DNA of 64,000 bases from positions 124,001-188,000 of the forward strand of contig NZ_AUBX01000015.1 of the NCBI RefSeq assembly GCF_000429465.1. The letters are read 5' to 3'. The notes below the pieces were generated by a model. That model saw only the letters and a program-made list of their open reading frames with translations, ran no database searches and had not been told where the DNA came from. The DNA is from Algoriphagus vanfongensis DSM 17529 (GTDB lineage: Bacteria; Bacteroidota; Bacteroidia; Cytophagales; Cyclobacteriaceae). Made by a program: the position numbers and the translations under genes. Of this stretch, positions 33,101-41,193 are shown piece after piece. How positions within the stretch are numbered: position 1 is the stretch's first letter; the number at the start of each line of letters is the position of its first letter.

Positions 33101-34067
33101 AAATCTGCTCAGCATCTGGATTCATCATCAATGCAGAGAGGCTTACTTCCTGATTCATCACATAGTCATCGACAATATTCCAGCCTAGCCACCTCCCAAG
33201 TCTGCCGGGTGCCTTTGTGCTGATCGCATCGGTAAATGGTGCTTCGCCCATGTACTTTCTGATTTCAAATGGATTGGTCTCGTAGAGCAATTGGTTTTCC
33301 ACAAAATGCGCCCAAATGAACTCCTCATTGTCAAAGCTTTCCGCTATCTCCTCAGGGGTGTAGCCTATGATAAACTGATCGGACGTACATGGCAAAACAG
33401 CCTTGGTAAAATGATAGGCCTTGCCATAGTAGATCATCTCAGCCAGAAGTGTATTGTCCTGCGGATCCGTATTGTTGAATCGAGAGGAAAGAGCCGTCAC
33501 GATCATCGGCACGATATAAGGTCTATCGTAGCGCTCAGCCATATAGCGAGCCAGCTCCGGCTGAAATGTATGGGTAGGAGGAAGAAAATAATCCAAACCA
33601 ATCACGATAAGATCTTCTGTCACGACCAAATCCGAATTGAACCCTGAGACGAAGGTGTACACCTTGGGAGCCTCAAACTCTGGAAAATAGTATTTGATCG
33701 CTTTAAAGGCATTCTCGAGTTCTTGCTCGATGTCTTGTATTTCTGCAAAAACCACCTGAACCGAATCATTGAGCTCCTGCATCGCTGAGTCCTGATGTAT
33801 TAGCAGCAGCTCCGCTGCCAATGTATCTGATGAGGGATAGAGGTCCGCCTGAAGATACGTTTGGGTAAACTCAGGATACTTTTCCATCAAATAGGCAAAG
33901 TCATCGGAAGAGTTGGCTGCGAAAAACTCCTGTTCTAATCGAAGGATTTCTACTTCCAAATCTTGATCAAGAATCTCAGTGTCCAGCTCACAGTTGGTTG
34001 ATTTCTGTCCACAGGAAGCCATCAATCCAAGCAATCCGAAAATCCAAAAGATGTTTTTTTGCCGCAT
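33063..34067 (-). CDS. gldB: Gliding motility lipoprotein GldB
   Basis: GldB (334 aa) is a lipoprotein needed for gliding in Flavobacterium and conserved in Bacteroidota. A signal peptide with lipobox LMASC (Cys19) is followed by NCELDTEILDQDLEVEILRLEQEFFAANSSDDFAYLMEKYPEF, then by a block that looks like the DUF2268-type zinc-peptidase fold: YYFPEFEAPKVYTFVSGFNSDLVV, DYFLPP, and LLAEMIYYGKAYHFTKAVLPCTSD. The zinc-binding HExxH is absent here. The ATG at 34067 is favoured; another in-frame ATG nine nt upstream (34076) is possible. It lies opposite to the polysaccharide genes around it and overlaps the upstream glycosyltransferase by 38 bp. Confidence 0.9.
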   Translation of the reverse strand: MRQKNIFWIFGLLGLMASCGQKSTNCELDTEILDQDLEVEILRLEQEFFAANSSDDFAYLMEKYPEFTQTYLQADLYPSSDTLAAELLLIHQDSAMQELNDSVQVVFAEIQDIEQELENAFKAIKYYFPEFEAPKVYTFVSGFNSDLVVTEDLIVIGLDYFLPPTHTFQPELARYMAERYDRPYIVPMIVTALSSRFNNTDPQDNTLLAEMIYYGKAYHFTKAVLPCTSDQFIIGYTPEEIAESFDNEEFIWAHFVENQLLYETNPFEIRKYMGEAPFTDAISTKAPGRLGRWLGWNIVDDYVMNQEVSLSALMMNPDAEQIFRQSGYRPRPPA

Positions 34068-34086
34068 AGTGTGCATTTGAGTTTGC

Positions 34087-34094
34087 CAAAAGTA
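34087..34094 (-). promoter_or_regulatory. -7 box TACTTTTG upstream of gldB
   Basis: A perfect TAnnTTTG box on the minus strand ends 10 nt before the upstream ATG (34076) and 19 nt before the downstream one (34067). A -33 TTG at standard distance was not found. Confidence 0.45.
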
Positions 34095-34140
34095 ACCAAT
34101 TCTCCAAGAAAGGTGGAAACGAAGTAAATGTGAAACAAGT

Positions 34141-35187
34141 ATGAAATTTGAAGAATCGGTATGGAATTCTTTACTTTCGATTGTGAAAAATACGCTGATT
34201 TCTGCCATAGGATATAGCCGCCATCTTAGCCTTGGCAAAGTTGGGAATCTGTTGTTGTTAGCCACTTCATTTCAGCTCAGCAGGATCATCAAAAAACCCA
34301 TCATGTGGGGCAAACCCACCACTTTGAGCATTGAGCCTACGACATCCTGCAATCTCCGCTGTCCTGAGTGTCCTTCAGGGTTGAGGGCTTTTTCCAGACC
34401 CACGGGCATGCTGGACGAGCAGCTGTTTGACAGGATTATCCAGCAGAGCAAGCGTAGTCTCACCTGGCTGCACCTGTACTTTCAGGGAGAGCCATTTCTT
34501 CATCCCAATTTTTCCAAGCTGGTCAGCCTGGCTCATAGGGAGGGAATCTTCACCTCCACCTCTACCAATGCACACTATTTGGACGAGAAAAGGACTGAAG
34601 AAATCTTGTCAAGTGGTTTGAGCCAACTCATCGTATCCATGGATGGGATCAGTCAGGAAATCTATCAACAATACCGCATTGGAGGAAACTTGGAGAAAGT
34701 TCAACAGGGACTCCATCTCCTGCTGGCCAAGCGCAAAGAACGAAATCAGCTATTCCCTCGTGTGGTACTTCAATTTCTGGTCACTGGACAAAACGAGCAT
34801 CAAATTCCTGACCTGAAAGCCTGGGCTGAGGCTATGGACGTAGATGAGCTCCAGCTCAAAACAACTCAGATCTATGACTATGAGCATGGGTCTGAACTCA
34901 TCCCGACGGACACCCGCTATGCACGCTATATACCGACAGGAGATGGCAAATGGAAACTGAAAAAAAAGCTGGAAAACAAATGCTGGCGTATGTGGCAAGG
35001 AGCTGTGGTGACTTGGGATGGGCGGGTAGTGCCTTGTTGCTTTGACAAAGACGCAAAACATGTGATGGGCAATCTTCGCAGTCAAAAATTGGAGACTATC
35101 TGGAAATCCGAGGTCTATGATCAGTTCAGATCCCAGCTGCTGGCCGATCGCAGCCAAATCGAAATTTGCAAAAACTGCACAGAATAG
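34141..35187 (+). CDS. Radical SAM protein with SPASM domain
   Basis: A 348-aa radical SAM enzyme. The [4Fe-4S] motif C70-NLR-C74-PE-C77 follows a ~65-residue amphipathic N-terminal extension (KFEESVWNSLLSIVKNTLISAIGYSRHLSLGK). SAM-binding features include LYFQGEPFLHPNFSKLV and STNAHYLDEKRTEEIL. The C-terminal SPASM region has CWRMWQGAVVTWDGRVVPCCFDKDAKHVMGNL and a terminal CKNC, which would bind auxiliary clusters. Most characterised SPASM enzymes modify peptides or glycans; the substrate here is not known. The gene is divergent from gldB (73 bp) and 105 bp before the Wza-like gene, so it is probably first in that transcript. The hydrophobic N-terminus may attach it to the membrane. Confidence 0.87.
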   Translation: MKFEESVWNSLLSIVKNTLISAIGYSRHLSLGKVGNLLLLATSFQLSRIIKKPIMWGKPTTLSIEPTTSCNLRCPECPSGLRAFSRPTGMLDEQLFDRIIQQSKRSLTWLHLYFQGEPFLHPNFSKLVSLAHREGIFTSTSTNAHYLDEKRTEEILSSGLSQLIVSMDGISQEIYQQYRIGGNLEKVQQGLHLLLAKRKERNQLFPRVVLQFLVTGQNEHQIPDLKAWAEAMDVDELQLKTTQIYDYEHGSELIPTDTRYARYIPTGDGKWKLKKKLENKCWRMWQGAVVTWDGRVVPCCFDKDAKHVMGNLRSQKLETIWKSEVYDQFRSQLLADRSQIEICKNCTE

Positions 35188-35292
35188 CCTCTGTTCAAAT
35201 ACGTGGGGCAGAGCTTTTTGGAACTATTTTTGGTTTGCAAAAGAAATTCACGGATTTTTAAGGTTGGATTTCACCCGGTACAGCATTTTGCT

Positions 35293-37878
35293 ATGATTTT
35301 AAAAACAAGATTTTGGTACTTTTTAGGTCTGTTAGGAGTACTTCTTTTCTCCTGTCCTGAACCTCTCCTTGCCCAACAAAGCACTGATATTTCCAGCATC
35401 CAAGTGGATGAGCTCAGCGATGAGCAAGTGAAAGAATTGCTCAGCCGGGCGCAAGAAGCGGGATTAAGCCAGGACGAGTTTTTGCAAATGGCCCAACTCC
35501 GAGGAATGCCGGCCGAAGAAGTGGCAAAATTGAAAAAGCGGATCGAAGGAATGGATAGTACCTCCAGCACAAGTCGCAGTACCAATGCATCCAAGCGTGA
35601 TCCCAGACAGCAAGTGAACCTCAATGCCATCACCCAAGGGATCTACCAACCGCAAACAAGCCTAACTGAAGAAAAAACCTCCACTCAGATCTTTGGTCAA
35701 TCCCTTTTTTATCAAAACAACCGCAAGCTGAGTTTTGAGCCCAGCCTCAATCAAGCCACTCCAAAAAATTATGTCTTGGGACCTGGAGATGTGGTGTATG
35801 TAGATATCTATGGACAATCAGAATACTACTATGAGGCTACTGTCAATCCGGACGGATTTATTCTCCTGGACAATATCGGTCCCATAGCCGTCTCCGGCAA
35901 AACGATCGAAGAAGCCACCGGTATCATCAAAAACCGGGTAGGAAGATACTATACAGGATTAACCGGCTCCAATCCCAATACCTTCCTCCAAGTCACTCTC
36001 GGGAATGTAAGGACAATTCAGGTAAATATTTTGGGTGAAGTGAGACTGCCGGGCACCTTCACACTCAGTGCTTTTTCTACCGTATTCAATGCGCTCTACG
36101 CAGCAGGAGGCCCCAATGATAATGGAACTATGCGCCAAATCAAGGTCATCAGAAACAATCAGCAAATCGCTATGGTAGATGTCTATGACCTTCTTATCAA
36201 AGGCACAGCAGAGCTCGACACTCAGCTTCAGGATCAGGATGTGATCTTAGTCAGTCCATTTATTTCCAGAGTGCAGATCAGTGGAGAGGTCAAAAGACCC
36301 ATGAATTTTGAAATCAAAGAAGGAGATACCTTGGAAGATCTGCTCGAGTATGCGGGAGGCTTCACGGATGTGGCATTCAAGGACAGAGTTGCCATCTCGC
36401 GTATCACAGACAATCAGCGCTCCGTCTCAGATGTGTACCAAAATCAATTTGGGATGTTTATCCTAAAAGGTGGAGATGAAATTTCCGTAGGAAAAATCCT
36501 AAACCGCTATAGCAATCGCGTCCAAATCAAAGGTGCAGTCTATCGTGAAGGTACATTTGCACTCAGTGATGGCTTGACTCTTTCTCAGCTTATAAAAAAT
36601 GCAGAAGGACTTCGGGGTGATGCCTACACAGCACAAGCTAGTATCCTGAGAACCAAAAAAGATCTAAGCACCGAAATGATCCAGGTCAATCTTCAGGAAG
36701 TATTGAGCGGGTCAGCACCTGATATAGCACTGCAGCGTGAGGATGTAGTCAGGATCTCCAGCATCTACGATATCCAAAACGAGCAATATGTGCAGATCCT
36801 CGGGGAGGTGAAAAAGCCAGGAGTGTATCCTTATTCCGAATCCATGACTGTAGAGGAGCTGATTATCTCTGCAGGCGGTTTTCAGGAATCCGCCAATCCC
36901 AGTGATATCGAAATCGCCAGAAGATTGGAAGACGCAGATTTGGGCACCCTCTCAGATATCATCCCGGTACAGGTCAACACAGATTTATCATTTGGAGGAA
37001 GCACAGAACTGCTCCAACCTTACGATCAGATATTGGTGAGAAAGAAAGCAAGCTTTACCATGCAAAAGCTCGTCGCTGTGGAAGGACAGGTCAATTCACC
37101 GGGCATATTCGCCATTCAGAGTTCGGGAGAGCGAATTTCCGATCTCGTAAAGCGCGCAGGAGGACTCAATCAATTTGGCTATGCCAAAGGAGCCACGCTG
37201 ATCAGACGAACTGAATTTTTCAATACTGAATCGGAAGAAATCCGCCGACAGAGAAATCTGGAAGCATTGAGAATGAAACTCCTAGAGGACCCCAACAATT
37301 CGGAGGCTCAGGAGGAACTGATCCAGCGTCTCTTCACCAATCTTCCCTCCAGCCAAAATCCAGTAGATACGCAGCTTGCCCAAACCAAAAAAGAATCTTT
37401 GGACCAAATCGCCTCAGAGACTCCTGGCTTCGCTGTGAAGATCAAAGAGACGGAAGCTGTGGCCATCGATTTGGAAGAAATCCTCCAAAATCCGGGATCA
37501 GAGGATGATTTGGTATTAGTAGAAGGCGACATCCTTTCAGTCCCCAAACTGCTTCAGACCGTGCGAATGCGAGGAGATGTGGTCTATCCTACGACCCTCC
37601 GACATGAAAAAAACAAGGGCCTGAAACATTATATCAACGGTGCCGGAGGATTTGAAAGAAGGGCTAACCGCAAGCAGACCTATGTGGTCTATGCCAATGG
37701 CGCAGTCAAGCGAACCAAAGGATTTTTGGGAATCAGAAACTATCCACCGGTCGAGCCTGGTGCGGAAGTGATCGTCCCTACCAAAGGCCCTAGAATCCCG
37801 CTGAGACTTGGAGAAGTTGTCGGCATCACCACCGGACTGGCCACTTTGGCTCTAGTCGTTTCACAAATCAACTGGTAA
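35293..37878 (+). CDS. Polysaccharide export outer-membrane protein (Wza-like) with multiple SLBB domains
   Basis: An 861-aa exported protein of the Wza/OPX family. A signal peptide (MILKTRFWYFLGLLGVLLFSC..., ending LLAQQ) precedes a charged helix-rich region (DELSDEQVKELLSRAQEAGLSQDEF). The Poly_export domain begins near 158 (NYVLGPGDVVYVDIYG). SLBB repeats occur at about 239, 326, 408, 498, 590 and 753, all with a V-x-GEVxxPG core. The C-terminal VVGITTGLATLALVVSQINW may cross the outer membrane. Six SLBBs are more than the usual two or three of Wza and match large Bacteroidota OPX proteins. The ATG at 35293 is chosen because the signal peptide starts there. The stop overlaps the Wzz ATG by 1 nt. 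Confidence 0.9.
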   Translation: MILKTRFWYFLGLLGVLLFSCPEPLLAQQSTDISSIQVDELSDEQVKELLSRAQEAGLSQDEFLQMAQLRGMPAEEVAKLKKRIEGMDSTSSTSRSTNASKRDPRQQVNLNAITQGIYQPQTSLTEEKTSTQIFGQSLFYQNNRKLSFEPSLNQATPKNYVLGPGDVVYVDIYGQSEYYYEATVNPDGFILLDNIGPIAVSGKTIEEATGIIKNRVGRYYTGLTGSNPNTFLQVTLGNVRTIQVNILGEVRLPGTFTLSAFSTVFNALYAAGGPNDNGTMRQIKVIRNNQQIAMVDVYDLLIKGTAELDTQLQDQDVILVSPFISRVQISGEVKRPMNFEIKEGDTLEDLLEYAGGFTDVAFKDRVAISRITDNQRSVSDVYQNQFGMFILKGGDEISVGKILNRYSNRVQIKGAVYREGTFALSDGLTLSQLIKNAEGLRGDAYTAQASILRTKKDLSTEMIQVNLQEVLSGSAPDIALQREDVVRISSIYDIQNEQYVQILGEVKKPGVYPYSESMTVEELIISAGGFQESANPSDIEIARRLEDADLGTLSDIIPVQVNTDLSFGGSTELLQPYDQILVRKKASFTMQKLVAVEGQVNSPGIFAIQSSGERISDLVKRAGGLNQFGYAKGATLIRRTEFFNTESEEIRRQRNLEALRMKLLEDPNNSEAQEELIQRLFTNLPSSQNPVDTQLAQTKKESLDQIASETPGFAVKIKETEAVAIDLEEILQNPGSEDDLVLVEGDILSVPKLLQTVRMRGDVVYPTTLRHEKNKGLKHYINGAGGFERRANRKQTYVVYANGAVKRTKGFLGIRNYPPVEPGAEVIVPTKGPRIPLRLGEVVGITTGLATLALVVSQINW

Positions 37879-38942
37879 TGGCATCCAAGCACTTTTCAGA
37901 CAATCAATTCACACTGCAAGAAGTCATCCTCAATATCCGGGAATGGGTTAGTTATTTTCTTTCGAAATGGAAAATATTGATCGCCGCCGGGATATTCGGT
38001 ATGGCTTTGGGTGCTCTGGTTTCTATTTTCAAAAAACCTGTCTTTCATGCTGAAACTTCCTTTGTCTTGGAAGAAGGCGACGCAGGAGGTATCAGTCAAA
38101 TGTCTGGGCTTGCTTCACTTGTCGGGGTCAATCTCGGATCTCTGGGCGGCACCAGCGGCCTTTTTCAAGGAGATAATATCATGGAGCTTTATCGGTCCGA
38201 GCGCATGCTGGGACAGACTCTTTTGGAGCCTTTCGATGAGAGTCTGCTACTGATCGATCGATTTGTAGCTTTTGAAAAATTGGATGAAAAATGGGCATCC
38301 AAAGTAGATATCCCTTCGATGGACTTTACACTTCCCAGAGAGCAATTTACCGTAGCACAAGATTCTGTAGTCAAAGAAATCACCAAACTGATCCGCGAAA
38401 ACCAGTTGAGCGTCTCCAAGCCAGATCGCAAACTCAGTATCATCCAAGTCAGCATTTCATCCAAGGACGAACTGTATGCCAAGGCTTTCAATGAGAGTTT
38501 GGTTCAGAATGTGACTGATTTTTACTTCCTCACCAAAACCAAAAAAACAGGAGAAAACCTCCAAATCCTCCAATCTCAAGCTGACTCTGTCAGGGCTATT
38601 TTGGACGAAAGCCTTCTCTCCTATGCCAGTGCCACCGATCGGGTGCCCAACTCTAATCCATTGCTGAGCTCTGCACAGGTAGAAAGCAGAAAAAGGCAGA
38701 TCGACGTGCAGGCTACTGGTGCTGTCTATCAAGAAATCGTCAAAAATCTGGAAATCGCCAAAGTCAATCACCGCAATAATTCCCCTTTGATTCAAGTCAT
38801 CGATTCTCCGAGACTTCCACTGAAAAGATCTGAAATCAGACTCGTCAAAGGGATCGTATTAGGTGTCGTGATCGTAGGCTTAGTGGCTCTTTTGGGGTTA
38901 TATTGTCAGAGACTGTATCATAAGCATGTGCAGGAAAGTTAA
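37878..38942 (+). CDS. Wzz/chain-length determinant family protein
   Basis: A 354-aa inner-membrane polysaccharide co-polymerase. TM1 is at ~33-55 (WKILIAAGIFGMALGALVSIF) and TM2 at ~322-347 (LVKGIVLGVVIVGLVALLGLYCQRLY). The periplasmic helix-rich part between them carries a coiled coil (LQILQSQADSVRAILDESLL). Wzz proteins set chain length of O-antigen or capsule. There is a proline-containing PRLPLKRSE just before TM2, which is typical. There is no fused or adjacent BY-kinase domain, so tyrosine-phosphorylation control would have to come from elsewhere. The start codon overlaps the Wza-like stop. Confidence 0.88.
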   Translation: MASKHFSDNQFTLQEVILNIREWVSYFLSKWKILIAAGIFGMALGALVSIFKKPVFHAETSFVLEEGDAGGISQMSGLASLVGVNLGSLGGTSGLFQGDNIMELYRSERMLGQTLLEPFDESLLLIDRFVAFEKLDEKWASKVDIPSMDFTLPREQFTVAQDSVVKEITKLIRENQLSVSKPDRKLSIIQVSISSKDELYAKAFNESLVQNVTDFYFLTKTKKTGENLQILQSQADSVRAILDESLLSYASATDRVPNSNPLLSSAQVESRKRQIDVQATGAVYQEIVKNLEIAKVNHRNNSPLIQVIDSPRLPLKRSEIRLVKGIVLGVVIVGLVALLGLYCQRLYHKHVQES

Positions 38943-38954
38943 AATCCAGCTGGC

Positions 38955-40244
38955 ATGTTAGAGAAACTTGTACTCTTACCACTCGGGAATTTTATCCGAA
39001 ACAAATCAATCCAGAATTTCCTTTTTTTGGCGGTCATCCAGTCATCTAATGTCCTGATCTCTATCATCACCATGCCACTGCTGATCCAGAGTATCGGAGT
39101 CAGTCATTACGGATTGGTCAATCTCGCACTATCAGTCATCATCTTGCTCAATATTTTGGTAGGCTTTGGCTACAATCTCAGTGCACCGAGAGAGGTCGCA
39201 GTCCATCAGGAAGACAAAGAAGCCCTGTCTCATCAGGTCTCCAATGTCTTCTCAGCCAAATTTGTTCTTGCTTTGATTTCCACTGTGCTCATCCTAGTAG
39301 GTGTGTTTGGGATGGATCTCTTCAAGGAATATCAGATGATTCTGATTTATTCATCCATGTTGCTTTTCTCTGAGGCGACACTGCCCCTCTGGTTTTTTCA
39401 GGGAATGGAAAAAATGAAACTGGTATCCATTGCCAATATTTTCTCCAAACTGCTCTTTCTGATGGGGATAGTCCTATTTATCCACAGTCCAGCGGACAGT
39501 AAGTGGGTCAATTTTCTAATGGGTTTTTTCGGTTTGGGTATCAATCTCTCTCTTTTGCTTTACATCCATTACTTCATGGAAGTCAAATTTTACCGACCTG
39601 AGATTGCTTCGATCATCAAAAGTCTCAAAGAGAATGTTCTCTTATTTTTTTCCAATCTGGCCAGCCACTTGTCCATCAATGGAGGCCTGATCATTCTGAG
39701 TTTTTTCTCTGTCGCTGAGACACTCGGGATGTACAGTCTGGCAGAGAAAGTCGTGATGATTTTAAGGCTTTTTCCTGCTTTGATCATCCAGGCTATTTTG
39801 CCTAATGCCTCCAAGCTCTACAAAAAAGATCAGGCACACTTTTTCAAATTTCTCAAAAATGTCTACTTACGGGTTTTGCTTTTTGGGGCACTGATTTCGT
39901 TGGGAGCTCATTTTACCGCTCCTTGGATCATTCACACATTGGCCAGATCTCCCCTTGCCGAATCGGTCATGTATCTGGAGGTATTGGCTGCTATCCCTTT
40001 TCTTGCCTGCCTCAATGTAGGCAATGTGACCTTGCTTTTGGTGGCAGACCTGAAAGAGCTACTGTTCAAAGCAAGCTGGATGATGTGTGTCTATATGATC
40101 GCCATTTCAACTATTTTGACTGCCTTGATGGGACCCATGGGGCTATGTCTTGGCATTATTTCTACCGAGGTGGTTGTCTTCATTATTTGTTTGGTGATCT
40201 TGTATCGTCACAAAAAGGAATTGGTACATGGCTTCTACACCTGA
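38955..40244 (+). CDS. Oligosaccharide flippase (Wzx-like, MOP superfamily)
   Basis: A 429-aa polytopic protein with 12 or so hydrophobic segments. Motifs are FLFLAVIQSSNVLISIITMPLLIQSIGVSHYGLVNLALSVIILLNILVGFGYNLSAPREVA near the start and LGMYSLAEKVVMILRLFPALIIQAILP in the middle. The GYNLSAPREV segment is typical of the Wzx/RfbX group. It would flip the lipid-linked repeat unit across the inner membrane. The last 17 bp overlap the start of the next glycosyltransferase. Its substrate cannot be predicted. It lies 12 bp after the Wzz gene. Confidence 0.88.
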   Translation: MLEKLVLLPLGNFIRNKSIQNFLFLAVIQSSNVLISIITMPLLIQSIGVSHYGLVNLALSVIILLNILVGFGYNLSAPREVAVHQEDKEALSHQVSNVFSAKFVLALISTVLILVGVFGMDLFKEYQMILIYSSMLLFSEATLPLWFFQGMEKMKLVSIANIFSKLLFLMGIVLFIHSPADSKWVNFLMGFFGLGINLSLLLYIHYFMEVKFYRPEIASIIKSLKENVLLFFSNLASHLSINGGLIILSFFSVAETLGMYSLAEKVVMILRLFPALIIQAILPNASKLYKKDQAHFFKFLKNVYLRVLLFGALISLGAHFTAPWIIHTLARSPLAESVMYLEVLAAIPFLACLNVGNVTLLLVADLKELLFKASWMMCVYMIAISTILTALMGPMGLCLGIISTEVVVFIICLVILYRHKKELVHGFYT

Positions 40245-41193
40245 TCCTTCAGTCGCGATTATTTTGGTCAATTGGAACGGCTATGCCTTTACCAAAGCTT
40301 GCCTTTCCTCTTTGAGAGAAGTAAATACTCCAGACTTCACTGTCATCCTCGTCGACAATGATTCCCAAAAACCGGAAGGCGAAACGCTGAAAAAGGAGTT
40401 TCCAGAGATCCTCTTGATTCAAAACCCAAACAACTTGGGTTTCTCGGGAGGAAATAATGTCGGCATTCGCAAAGCCTTAGACATGGGTTTTTCCCATGTA
40501 TTGCTGCTCAACAATGATACAGAAGTAGAGCCTGACTTCTTGGAAAAAATGCTTCATGTCCAACAAAGCGAGGCATCTACCGGAGTCATACAGCCCATGA
40601 TCTATTTTTTGGGAGAAAAAGAAAAAATCTGGAGCGCTGGCGGAAAATGGATTTCTACCTATGCTCGGGCCAAAACATTGGGGGATCGGAAAAATGTCGA
40701 TGATTACTCTCCTTCCACCGACAAGCTGGACTGGGCTACCGGTTGTGCCATGTTGGTGTCAAGGGAAGCAATTCTGGCGGCTGGCCTTCTCAATGAGCAA
40801 TATTTTGCCTATTTCGAAGATGTAGAATGGTCGCTGCGCATCCGACAAAAGGGATTTGAAATCAAGCTGGCCTCTGATGCCACTGTCTACCATGAAGCAG
40901 GAGCTTCTTCGAAAAAGAAAGGACCAGAAGGGACACTCAGTGCCAATGTTTTCTATTGGAATGTAAGAAATCAGTTCTTTTTGCTTCGGGGATTAAATAA
41001 ACCCTCCAAGGGTTTAGAACCCTTGGAGGGTTCGCCGAATGAATTCATCGCCTACCCTTATCACCTCGGCAAATTTCTACTTTGGATGTGCTACTTTTTA
41101 TTAAGAGGTAGATTCAAGAAATTAAATGCCGTGGCCAGAGGGATCAAAGAAGGATTGTCAGACCCACTAAAACCTGCTCCGGAATGGCCCTAA
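40228..41193 (+). CDS. Glycosyltransferase family 2
   Basis: A 321-aa GT-A enzyme. The nucleotide-sugar domain begins VAIILVNWNGYAFTKACLSSLREV, with NPNNLGFSGGNNVGIRKAL and the DxD-like LLLNNDTEVEPDF near residue 95. WATGCAMLVSREAI and YFEDVEWSLRIRQKGFEI carry the ED acid motif of rhamnosyl- or related transferases. Residues 258-268 (KPSKGLEPLEG) are encoded by a 33-bp palindromic repeat at 41000-41032, between the catalytic domain and a C-terminal membrane-like LLWMCYFLLRGRFKKLN. The palindrome preserves the frame and would add a surface loop. The start overlaps the flippase end by 17 bp; the end overlaps the polymerase start by 10 bp. Confidence 0.9.
   Translation: MASTPDPSVAIILVNWNGYAFTKACLSSLREVNTPDFTVILVDNDSQKPEGETLKKEFPEILLIQNPNNLGFSGGNNVGIRKALDMGFSHVLLLNNDTEVEPDFLEKMLHVQQSEASTGVIQPMIYFLGEKEKIWSAGGKWISTYARAKTLGDRKNVDDYSPSTDKLDWATGCAMLVSREAILAAGLLNEQYFAYFEDVEWSLRIRQKGFEIKLASDATVYHEAGASSKKKGPEGTLSANVFYWNVRNQFFLLRGLNKPSKGLEPLEGSPNEFIAYPYHLGKFLLWMCYFLLRGRFKKLNAVARGIKEGLSDPLKPAPEWP
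41000..41032. repeat. 33-bp palindromic repeat, copy B, inside a GT2 gene
   Basis: Stem AACCCTCCAAGGGTT at 41000-41014, loop TAG, complementary arm at 41018-41032. Compared with copy A at 9855-9887, the fourth base pair is C-G instead of A-T, a compensatory change, and only the loop and that pair differ. Its length, a multiple of three, and its reading frame leave the gene open. Confidence 0.9.

Noticed and set aside
33063..34067. Possible M-type peptidase activity of GldB
   Set aside because: The fold region resembles DUF2268-type peptidases, but the HExxH zinc motif is absent, so no activity is claimed.
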